From contig NC_061783.1 of NCBI RefSeq assembly GCF_022458985.1, positions 11,708,913 to 11,772,912 on the forward strand: a stretch of DNA of 64,000 nt. The letters run 5' to 3'. This stretch comes from Mugil cephalus (Eukaryota > Chordata > Actinopteri > Mugiliformes > Mugilidae). Position 1 is the stretch's first letter. Every line of letters starts with the position of its first letter. Shown here one piece after another: positions 32,501 to 42,558 of the stretch. A program made the translations under genes and the position numbers. The notes beneath the pieces are model-generated. The model did no database searches. It had not been told where the DNA came from and worked only from the letters and a program-made list of their open reading frames with translations.

Positions 32501-35500
32501 GGGAACAACGAGTACTTTATAATTAGCGACGTTGTAGCTCGTTGCTGTTGATAAAATTTGTTAAATTTGTGAGTCACATCGATTAAACAAGTTTTAACCA
32601 TTGCTACCAGTAGATGGCAGACCAAAACATCCACTAACAAGACAATGGGTTTAAATTAAGCAGAATAAGCTGTGATAAAACCTAAAACTTAATGTCCCCA
32701 TATGAGGATGCAGGGTCTCAGGAGGTTAAACATGTAGGTCTGTAGGTCTTCAAACAATAAGCACCAATAACTTGATGAAGATATGTAAAACATACAGCAT
32801 TTTTAATGACTCACTTTTGCTGAATCAACCTCATACGTGTATCCTCAACACATAAAACATAAAAATAATCAAGAATCCAAAAAAAAAAACTTAACTAAAA
32901 CTGGAGAAAGATATCAGGGAATACCTGCACTCTTCTGTTATCTCAACACGTGCTACATTTTCTAGGTCTTGCTGCAGACCTCTGATAACGTAGTGTCAGC
33001 CGCCTGAAAGGGACCTGCTCTGTTTTCCTCTGCAGGCGACATCATCCCTCCCGACTCCATCCTCCACTTTGACGTTCTGCTGCTCGACGTGTGGAACCCG
33101 GAGGACGGCGTCCAGATGAACACCTACCACACGCCCTCCGTCTGCTCCAGGAAGGTGGAGGTTTCTGACTACGTCCGCTACCACTACAACGGCACCCTGC
33201 TGGACGGAACCCTCTTTGACTCCAGGTTTGTTCTGGTGCACTTGCTCTTTGACGCAGTTTTTTTTAAAAAAAAAAAGCACCATCCCACATCTGACTCTCT
33301 GCTCTGTGCTGCAGTCACACCCGCATGCGAACCTACGACACGTACGTCGGGATTGGCTGGCTGATCGCCGGTATGGATCAGGGCCTCCTGGGCATGTGTG
33401 TTGGAGAGAGACGCATCATCACAATGCCCCCGTCACTGGGATATGGAGAGAATGGAGATGGTGAGCCTCTAGTAGATTGTATCATATTGAATAACTGTCC
33501 TTCACTTTCTAATCAAGTAGAACCTAAAACTAAAATTAAAGATGCTGCTAAAATGTGAAAATGGAAAAACCAGAGTTCTGTGCTACAATCTGAAGTGCTC
33601 ATCCTAAGCCAACGAAAAACATGCAGTTGCACGGCCACCCTACTATTGCACGTTTGAAATTTGAACCTGTATTACCTAAACAGCTTAATATTGGGTGCAA
33701 AACGATAATAATAATGATGTATCTATAAAGAGCACTAGGCCGAGCTTAACATAACCGACGGTTCCCGAAGCTAAAGCTAAATTAACTGAACTGCTTGAGA
33801 TTTCTTGACAACGTGTCAAGGTTTTTATTTGGAACTTCTGTGGGTGATTCACCCCTGAAACTCCCACCAGGTCCCCTGTGCCCAAGAAAAGCTGAGCCCC
33901 AGCCCCGAGCACACGCGGACACATTATTCCGTTCTCCAGTTTCTGCACTAAAAGGTCGAGTCACAGAGGTGTGGCCCTAGACACTTCTTAAAAGTTTGTG
34001 TATACATAATTCTGAGATTAGACAAAGCCGCCCCGTAAAGACACCCTGGGATTTTGGTGGTGTTCAGATCCCAGGTTGAGACACATTGTCTTTGAATACA
34101 CACTCACTTGCCAGCTCATTAGGCACACTAGTATAACAGCCCTGCGCTAATTTGCTCGGCCCACTGACTAAAATGGTGGTCACACTGCTCAGTTTTTTTT
34201 TTAACAAACTGCAAAATTTTCTACCTTCCTCATAAAACTTTACAAATATAGCAGTAGTGACAAACAATTAATTTCCTCAAATCAAATTTTTAATATTTTA
34301 TGAGTATACAATAAATAATATAAGTAATATAAGTAAATAATAAGTTATTTCATACTAATGTTTGTAACTTGCAAATAAAAAAAAAATATAAAAAAAAAAT
34401 CATGCAAATACATGTTTATTTGCTTTTTAACTAATCTGATGTTTTTCTCCACTCAAAGGCAGCGACATCCCAGGTCAGGCATCTCTGGTGTTTGATGTGG
34501 TGCTGCTGGACCTCCACAACCCCCGAGACGGGATCACAATTACCAACCTCAACGTGCCCGAGTCCTGCACAAGGAAGTCCGTCGCCGGAGACTTTGTACG
34601 CTACCACTACAACGGCAGCCTCCTTGATGGGACCTTTTTTGATTCCAGGTATGTATTCGTGTTTCCTTTCATCATGTTAAGTACACAGGAAGATATCGAC
34701 TTAATAATTGCAAACTGAATTTAAAGGTGTTTAGTTTCTGCTCTTCCCCGAGTAGCCTCAGGGTGGCAGCATCTCCACGCTCACTGCAAGATTGCACAGA
34801 GAAGAATTGAAACTTAAAAAGTTTCAATTCCATTATAATGCATTGTAATACAGCATCCTCTGACCTTTGTTATTGTGCTGCTGTTCACGACACATGAGCG
34901 GCAGCTTTTTGGTATTTGATTAAAGAAAACAGAAAATCTCAAACAGGTTTTAAGAAAGTTATAATCAGGAAGTTGTGTGTCTTAGGTAATTTTTTCCTGT
35001 TCCTGAGGTTCCCGAGTTATGATGCACTTCCTGTCAGTCGACTTTCTGCCTCTGTGCCTGCTGTTATGTCAGAAATGAGAACTTCCTTATATTCTGGTAC
35101 GTCACCAAACACAAAAGCGCGCAGGCCCTGTAACATTCTGGTGACTGCGGCGGAGTGGTTTTGCTTTTCTTAGAAGTTCATCTACAAAAACGTCACTCTG
35201 GGTATTAGTAATCACCTGAAAGAAGCAACAGGAAACAAAATCACCAAAGTAAATTACAGTAAACTACAGTAAATGAATATGTAATTAAATGTACACTTAG
35301 AAAAAATACACTTAAAATGTGACATATTTCATATTTTATCACTTCTTAAACATTTTATTAATGTGTTTGTTGTCTGTCATTTTCCCTATTTATGACCCAA
35401 AATCTTTTTTATGTATTTTCTTGCTTTCTTTATGTCTCTCTTCTCTATTATTACTCAAATAACAGAGGCGTCATTCAAAAAAAGTACATTTGTCTTTGAA

Positions 35501-38500
35501 TTTTTTCTTTGCTTGTGTGTATTTTGGTGCATTTAACAAAGTTTAAATGCATTAATTGAGTCATTTATTTGTATTTTTTATCTAACTTGTCATTATTCAG
35601 TTCATATTTCGTTCATTTTCCACAGTTATTCCCGTAACCGCACCTACGACACCTACGTGGGTCGGGGCTACGTGATCGCCGGCATGGACGAGGGTCTGAT
35701 CGGTGTCTGCGTCGGGGAGAGACGCACCATCACCATCCCCCCGCATCTCGCCTATGGAGAGGAGGGAACCGGTACGTGTTGAGCGCTCAGACACCCTCAT
35801 CTGTGTCGCGCAACAACGTGTAATACAGTGGAAATCTGATTTATTGCCGTGTTTCTCCGTCAGGCTCTAAGATCCCCGGCTCAGCCGTGCTGGTGTTCGA
35901 CGTTCACATCATCGACTTCCACAACCCTTCAGACAACACTGAGATCAAGGTCATTTTCAAGCCAGAGGAGTGTGAGAAGCAAACCAAGAAGGGAGACTTT
36001 GTCAAGTATCACTACAATGCGTCTCTGATGGATGGCACGTCTATTGACTCTACGTGAGTAAACCGGAGTTGAATACTTTACCAATTCAGACGACTGTACG
36101 TGATGAATTTCGATATAACTCACGCTTTTAAAGCATATTAAGTTATGATAGGTTTTATGGTCGTGTTACAGCCTCACTTCAGCTTTTAGTTTCAAAACAG
36201 ACCATTCCTGGTCCGAAGAAATTAATAAACCAATATAATTCAGCATCTGCAGATGGACTCATGGCACAAACAATGCAGCAAGAGTGGAAAATGAACAAAA
36301 AATACACAGTGAAGATCTGTTTTATTCTTCTTATTGTTGGGTCAAATTGTAGATCTTTGTCAGAGGAGGCCAATTTAGCCTTTGGTGTCTTGAAGAGATC
36401 ATCAGGAGTCAGCGTTCAGAGCTTTGTTACCAGCAGCAGTAAAGGAGAGCAGTCTTATAGTGTTGTTCACCACAATCCTACTCTAAAGTGTAAGGGTCTT
36501 TGTTCTCGTCTTTTATACTGTCGGGACTTCACAGGTCCCACCTTTTGTCCATCCACTACATTTGAGGGTACACCTCTTCACATTAACCAATTACACCGTT
36601 CGTCACTGTTGCTGGGGCTCGTGGCCTCGAGAGCCTGGTGATCTCACTTTCTGTATCATCCAACTACCTTTATTTTTTGTAAGGTCTGTCTGAGGTTACA
36701 TTACACCATTAGCTTGGGAATTCCCCTAGGTTCCCAGTTTTAAAAAGTCACTCCTGCCCATTTTACACCCTTATACTTCCAAGCTTATTTTGTAAAAAAC
36801 TAGTAAACAAACTGTGAATTTTACCAAGGGCATTAAGTACAACTATCTTCTAACTTGACATCACTGTCATCTGCTTGCGTTTTCATTTATCTTCTTCTTA
36901 GCACATCATGGCCTTTAAAATTATACCACATTATCTACTGGGAAAACAATGGCACAAAATGTGCAACTCCTTCAGAAGCTGTGCACTGATAAATCTGTGT
37001 GTTATGTCTCCATGTCTCCCACTGCACGAAAACAAATACTGAGGCTGCAGGCCTCTTTATTTTTACATTTCAACAATTTAATCTGAACCTTCTGAATCGC
37101 CTCTGAGGTCCAAAGAAGAATCTTTACAAAGAGTCAAAAAAGTCACAGACCAAGGTCCAAGTTTGATGCGAGTTTATTCTTAAAATGATGCAGTTTGTTT
37201 CATGTTAACGTAGGCCCTGGAACTGCACCTTTGGTAAAAACTTTAACAAGCGCCTCTGCTTCTCATTAATATGATTTAATTTTAAACTGTCCCAAACTGT
37301 GCTTGATCTTTGCCTTGGTTTGTTAAAGTGTAACCCCAAGTGGACTTAATGAGCATGACTTTACCATGTCCTCACCATGGCCCTATCTTGTTTTCTTCCC
37401 AAAAAGAAGAAGAAGAAGAAAAAAAAAACTTGTCCAAAACCTTGTGAAGCGTGAGCTTTTCTCAACGTCTAAATAGGATGAGACAATAACAAGAATTTCC
37501 ACTTGTCACTTCCTCTGCAGGTGCAGTTAAATTTCCCCTTTTTAATGCACCACCGAATCCTGTCTAATTTAAATCAATCGTCAGCTGTAAGTGTGGAAAA
37601 TAAAGGAAAAGGGCGTCTCTGCAGGTGCAGTGAAACTCAGACAAGGCCTTTATTACAACCAGGTCAAAAAACAGATGATAGCGACAATAGCATAATTGAC
37701 TGTCTTCCACAACATGCTCTACTGAGACATTCACAAAATTAGGATCCATGCATTTATTCTACGCACCTATGGAAGATTACAAGAAGTTTACAAGAGCTAC
37801 TTTGCTTCTGATTCTGACAAATCCCTCATATAACAACCATTATATACAAATATAAAATCATATTCATGGGACATGTTCCAGACATGTATTCTCTCTTGGA
37901 AGTACCGGCGTTTTCCCGTACCATTAATAGGTAAGACAACGACTAAATATACATTTTTGTTTCTGTTTCACATAATTTGTTTCAGGTATAATTACGGGAA
38001 GACGTACAACATTGTCCTGGGGGCCAACCAGGTGGTTCCAGGTATGGAGGACGGGCTGATGGACATGTGTGTGGGAGAGAAGAGGCACCTTGTGATCCCG
38101 CCTCACCAGGGATATGGAGAGAGAGGAGTCAGTGAGTATCACTCATATTTGCATCAGCAGGTTACAAAATGATGCAAGAGGTCTGGATGGTGAGCGTCAG
38201 GTTACAGCCAGTGGCCAATTAGCTTAGCGTTGATATGGAAACACAACGTTTAGCCAAAGAGGTTGAACTAAATTATTCTGTCCCTCCCGAAACCCGAGGA
38301 GGAGGATGGTGCTGGTGAGGCGACCTTGACCAGGGTTTAGCATCTTGGCTTGTTGACTTTTTAACCGATAAATCCCAGAGGGTGAAAGTAAACAGGTTTT
38401 TATCTGATGCACTTCTATCCTCCTCTGGTTCCCCTCATGGCCATGTCCCTTCACCGCTTTTATTCATTTTATATACAAATGAACGTCGTAGTGAGCGCGC

Positions 38501-39444
38501 TGATAGGCACATTATTAAATCTGCCGGCGACTCTGTGGTTGTGTCTCTCTTGAACAGTCAAGGCAGCGGTCATGACGCAGTGGTTGATGATTTTAGTGAA
38601 TGGTGCGAGAGCTCATTTTAAAAAATCGTAGTTCTTAAAACCAAAGAGCTCATTGTTGATTTCAGGAAAAATCCTCCACCACATTCCCCTGTCCCCTGTA
38701 CAGATACTTAGCCACTATTATTGACGGTAACCTCACATTTGAGGTGCAATTTGCACAAAGGCGGGGGAGGGGATATAACATTTAGACCAAGACTAAGGTA
38801 CGTCTCTACCTCTGGACAGGTCAGCTAGTGATGAGCTAGTGATGAGCAGCAAACGACTGGAATCCACTGCCAGCGTCAGGAAAATATAATTCACAGTCTT
38901 TGTATATTAAGTGACTCCAGCTCACGCTAATGCCGTTTGTGTGTTTGTGCAGCTGATGAGGTTCCAGGTAGCGCTGTGCTGCTGTTTGACATCGAGCTGG
39001 TTGAGGTGGAGGAAGGACTCCCCGAAGGCTACATGTTCATCTGGAACGACGACGTGTCCCCCGACCTCTTCTCTGAGATGGACGTCGACGACGACAAGCA
39101 GGTGGAGCCCTCTGAGGTATGTGATAGGGCGACACGATCCAGCCGAGAGAACTCCCTCCCACAGACGTCCCTCGCTGGACCTGCTTTTACTGAGACATTT
39201 TCACACTTTTCTGCCACTTCCTTTTCTAATTCACCCTCCCCCATCTCCCCCCGCGTTTCCACAGTTTACCGACTACATCCTGCGGCAGGTGAACGAGGGC
39301 AAGGGCCGCCTGGCTCCCGGCTTCGATCCCTATCGCATCATTGACAACATGTTCTCCAACCAGGACCGCAACGGAGACGGAAAGATCACAGAGGCAGAGT
39401 TCAAACTGAAAGCGGATGAACCTGCCTCCCATGATGAGCTATGA
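29590..39444 (+). CDS. fkbp9: FKBP9, endoplasmic reticulum peptidyl-prolyl isomerase (FKBP63/60 type)
   Basis: Ten exons join in frame to 566 residues: 29590-29792, 30812-30957, 33036-33225, 33315-33460, 34459-34648, 35626-35771, 35864-36053, 37986-38131, 38953-39116, 39265-39444. Human FKBP9 has about 570. Residues 1-22 are a signal peptide. Four FKBP domains follow at about 48-136, 160-248, 272-360 and 384-472, each with VRYHY/VKYHY, DG-x-x-FDS or equivalent and an [12 protein letters not shown] loop. Domains 2-4 carry YHYN-G/A-T/S, an N-glycosylation sequon. Two EF-hand loops lie near the end ([12 protein letters not shown] and [12 protein letters not shown]). The C-terminus is HDEL, an ER retrieval signal. 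The paralogue FKBP10 is the alternative; TYNVFVG in domain 1, TYNIVLG in domain 4 and HDEL rather than HEEL favour FKBP9. An upstream in-frame ATG at 29434 would bury the signal peptide and was rejected. Confidence 0.94.
30149..30407. mobile_element. hAT-like MITE in fkbp9 intron 1
   Basis: The left end reads CAGGGGTCTTCAACA and the right end reads GGATCCCCTG, imperfect inverted termini starting CAGGGG as in many hAT elements. The inside is AT-rich with a 'ggaccccct' block and no coding capacity. A clean 8-bp target duplication could not be confirmed. Confidence 0.5.
32247..32729. mobile_element. piggyBac-like MITE, copy 2 (fkbp9 intron 2)
   Basis: Perfect termini are seen: TTAACCTCCTGAGACCC at the left and GGGTCTCAGGAGGTTAA at the right. 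TTAA flanks both ends, the piggyBac target. The element is about 480 bases long with no open frame. It is the same family as the copy at 16042-16556 but inserted in the opposite orientation. Confidence 0.75.
36054..37985 (+). other. fkbp9: fkbp9 intron 7, no supported exon
   Basis: The intron between the third-to-fourth FKBP domain exons is 1.9 kb. It contains an open frame at 36261-36641 with a hydrophobic start, but it has no splice logic with fkbp9 and resembles no known domain. The AG/GAA run at about 37406-37428 is simple sequence. Confidence 0.6.
38290..38760 (+). mobile_element. Fossil reverse transcriptase of a non-LTR retrotransposon (fkbp9 intron 8)
   Basis: Translation shows the RT core order: [12 protein letters not shown], then [17 protein letters not shown], then [15 protein letters not shown], then VVDDFSEWC, then [13 protein letters not shown] after a stop and frame change. 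The catalytic FADD-type box reads SAGD here, so it is dead. Rex1/Babar-type LINEs of fish have this layout (from memory). In-frame stops and the lack of an endonuclease mark it as a 5'-truncated remnant. Confidence 0.75.
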
Positions 39445-39850
39445 CGAGACTGAGAATAAGGTTTTGGTCAGGGTGTACGCGGGGGAAGGCCGTGAGAGTT
39501 GGGGTGGCGGGGGGGCGGGTGCTTGTAATAAACAGGTGGGTGGTAGAGTATCAACAGAGTTGAGTGGGTTGTAATGTAAGTGTTTTAATCTTAGTATTAA
39601 GATTTATTTTTTAAAAAAAACACCCAGTTTGAGGACTGTGATGATGGTGAAGGACTTTTTTTTTACCTCCTTTTCTCATCAAGTTCTGTGCGTCTTTTAA
39701 TATGTGACATTTATTTAGATTTTTTTATTTTTATTTGTTTTGAAGGGTATAAAAGCACTCCATTGTGAGAGAGCAACCCAAGGCCTGTCGAAGAGAAATA
39801 AATCAAGGCTTTAATTCAAGGTGTAATCTAGGTTCTCTGATTCTACTGGA
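39445..39850 (+). other. fkbp9: fkbp9 3' untranslated region with poly(A) signal
   Basis: Noncoding sequence follows the HDEL stop. AATAAA occurs at about 39527 and at 39797-39802; the second is the likelier end. A further ATTAAA lies near 40522, so longer transcripts are possible. Confidence 0.5.
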
Positions 39851-40368
39851 ATCTGGAGTACCTGCTTCAGCCTAACTGATGTGGCGTCCAATGTTATAAG
39901 TGAAGTGTGAATTCAGTCGGAGCTTTCACACCATGATTTTTCTCAACGGGCCTCACACCACGCTCTCTGCATTCAAAGTCCTTCTTTGTTGCTGTAGTGT
40001 CACACTTAAATTTTCTTTTCATTGAGTGTTTTTATGAGAGAATATTTTCGTCTTCCAAAAGCATTGAGTTGGTCGACACCTCCTGTAACGCACAGCGATG
40101 GAAGGAAGCTACGGTTGATTCGGAGGCGTTGTCGCCCATTTAAAGGCGAACATAAGCGTGAGTGTAGAATTAGAAAAGCACAATGTCGTTTCCAGTGTTT
40201 CCAGTTGTCACCTTCCACCGTGTTTCCTTTGAAACGTCAAGGCGCCTGCTGTGTTTTTTTTTTTGACTTTTAACGTCTTCCGTACAGGGCGTCAGTCACC
40301 CCCTAACATCCTTTAAACACTTTTGTATTTTGTCTTCTCCCAGTGTCAGTTGCAGTGAAAGATGTAGT

Positions 40369-40397
40369 GTTGTGTGTGTGTGTGTGTGTGTGTGTGT
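40369..40397. repeat. (TG)n microsatellite
   Basis: An uninterrupted TG dinucleotide run is followed by a short AG run at about 40404-40416. It lies downstream of the fkbp9 poly(A) signal. Confidence 0.95.
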
Positions 40398-40781
40398 TAC
40401 ACACAGAGAGAGAGAGGGAGATAATGTGTGAATGCTGTTTTTTTTGTTGTTTTTTTTTTTAACTTCCACTCAGGAGAAGTGAGACTAGTTGGCGATGATG
40501 CCAGCTGAAAATGTTCATTCAATTAAATAACCCGACCTACAAACATCCTTGTGTCTGTCTTTGATGTATTTTTGCTGTCTTTCTAGAATATGTGAGTCAG
40601 CTTCCTGTTCTTCATATGAGTATGCAATCAGGTTCCAGCCCACTTTCAGGGGCAGCCCTAAACACTCCTAAAAATTAAATGAAAAAGCGGTCGTTTGTTT
40701 TTAAACGCTTGTTTAAGATAAAATGACAATATTTCAAATGTATTCCTCCCCTCCCACCCCCCGCCCCTGCATTGCAGTGCA

Positions 40782-41010
40782 ATGATCCACTTCTTAAATT
40801 TACCCCCACAATGCATGCACACACGTTAGTTACCAAACAAAGTTCTATTTTTTTTTCATTAGCAACAGCCCGAACTTTCTGTGGTTGCGGGTGGTATGAT
40901 CCACTTCTTTCGTTCACCCCTCCCTCGCCCACGATGCGTGCACACATGTTAGTTACCAAACAAAGATCTCTTTGTTTAATTAGCAACAGCCCTGACGTTT
41001 ACTGCGATTG
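40782..41010. repeat. Tandem duplication, two copies of about 114 bases
   Basis: Copy one starts ATGATCCACTTCTT at 40782 and copy two starts with the same 14 bases at 40896. Both then contain GTTAGTTACCAAACAAAG and TTAGCAACAGCCC at matching spacing. The copies have diverged by substitutions and small gaps. No coding function is seen. Confidence 0.85.
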
Positions 41011-41339
41011 TTATTATTAAGTAGGAGTTTGCTAGTTGGCATTTTTTCTCTTTCGCTTTTGGAGGGCATGTGTGTGTGTCAAGGTGTAGGACTTATACCG
41101 CCTGCCTGTAAGCTAAACATACTTGGCTGAGTAGAAGGACCAAAGCAGACTCCAGCACCAAGCTGTGATGACCACTGAGAAGGAGGTGGTTGAGAAAGTC
41201 AAAGCATGAAAAAGTCATCGACAGATTTGCCTCTCTCAAGGTGAGGCGGCATAGATTGGAGTCAGCAGGGACCGTTCAGTCCAAAAGGAGAGACAAATAT
41301 ATGAAGGTCAATGAAGATAGGCAACCCCGTCTAAGAGAC

Positions 41340-42110
41340 ATCATTCTTTGGGGATCGATCCGATACCAAGTAAATAGAGGGCTAGTATCGCCGAAACCGA
41401 TACTTACGTCATGATCTTTTCCCTTCAGTTAGTTGATTATGATTATGACAAAATACATGACAAATATTTAGGCAAATAAACCTGTTGTTCTTAACTAATT
41501 ATAATAAAAAACAGTTTATCAGTATGCAATTTAACTGATCACCCTTTTACTAAACACAATGTTTTAGAAAACAAAATTAGAAAAAGGAACAATGAAACAA
41601 AAATATAAATATAACAATGTAAACCACACAACAACAATGGAAAATAAAGTCAGCAACAGTGGTTAGTTGAGCAAAATAAGTAAACAAAAGAAACAATGTA
41701 ACAATGAATATAAAAAATGCTCATAGAGGGAAAATTTGCCTCATTCATTTTTCCCGTGTAATCCCGTGTAGTTGTCTTCTTTTCTCTTCTACTCTCTTCC
41801 GTGTACCGACACGTTTCAATAACGGCATCTGTACCAGCTGTGCGATGCTGCTGTGGTGCAAGGATCAAAATGTCAAACTCTGTCCATAATATACCACATT
41901 TTGCTACAGGTGGGGATGGAGAAACTCCTGCTATACACAGACTTGGAGAGAAGTTGCGCTCGCATGAGCTCTCCGAGGAGTAATTTACTGGCCGCAGAGA
42001 AGAGAAACTGCAACAAAAGTATCGATCTCAATACGCTAGTATCGATTCGATACTGGCATTAGTATTGATACTATCGGTATTCAGCTCGATACGCGCAGCC
42101 CTAACGTTTA
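41340..42110. mobile_element. Probable non-autonomous hAT-like element upstream of the zinc-finger gene
   Basis: The left part has GGGATCGATCCGATACC and GTATCG...CCGATAC motifs at about 41350-41405. The right part has repeated inverted CGATAC/GTATCG motifs at 42018-42095 and ends in GCGCAGCCCTAA. Fish hAT elements often carry such palindromic subterminal GATAC arrays. Exact ends and target duplication were not resolved. Confidence 0.4.
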
Positions 42111-42289
42111 TTTTGAACCAGTGCAACTCATGCACTTTTTTAAATGTAAGTTTAGCAACAGCCTGCACTATTTTCACCGCTTCGCTGAAAAGCATAAAAA
42201 GATATAAAAAAAAACAAACAAAAAAAAAAACACAAAAACAAAAGTAAGCAAACTGCATCGTTGCTGTCACAAACTGCAAAATGATGCAG

Positions 42290-42558
42290 TTTGTGAAAGC
42301 GTGGTGACTGCGAGGAGGGGAGGAGCCGCTCCTCGAGGGGTCCTGGAGACGCGCAACAGCTGCAGCAGCACGTTGAATTCACCAAAACAGGACACGACGA
42401 AGGGGGAGAGTAACACACACTTCTCTTCCGACTGTCGTTTGGACTCGCACTCGATGAAGTGTCCGCGGCGCAGACTTTTTACTCTCCAGCTACGTTGGAT
42501 AAACTGATGACAACTTTCTATCCTTTTCCGTTCGTTTACTCGCATCGACAGTAGTTTT
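42290..42558 (+). promoter_or_regulatory. Probable promoter and leader of the zinc-finger gene
   Basis: This CG-richer block lies just upstream of the first coding exon. A stop codon (TGA, 42508-42510) is in frame with the start at 42559, which supports that ATG as the real start. A second in-frame ATG two codons on (42565) is an alternative. No TATA box is seen. Confidence 0.4.

Larger units (their letters stand above)
39851..42290. other. Intergenic region between fkbp9 and the zinc-finger gene
   Basis: No coding exon is supported. It holds a TG microsatellite (40369-40397), a 114-base tandem duplication (40782-41010), and a probable DNA-transposon remnant rich in CGATAC motifs (about 41340-42110). 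Short frames at 40022-40273 and 41190-41414 look like chance or repeat translation. Confidence 0.6.

Noticed and set aside
36261..36641. Open frame of 126 codons with a hydrophobic start in fkbp9 intron 7
   Set aside because: No domain is recognised, no promoter or splice context is seen, and the surrounding intron looks like old repeat sequence.
29590..39444. fkbp10 as the identity of the four-domain FKBP gene
   Set aside because: HDEL end, TYNVFVG and TYNIVLG signatures and the domain 4 sequence fit FKBP9 better than FKBP10.
42301..42507. Short frame just upstream of the zinc-finger gene
   Set aside because: It is not in phase with the first coding exon and has no domain; it is probably untranslated leader.
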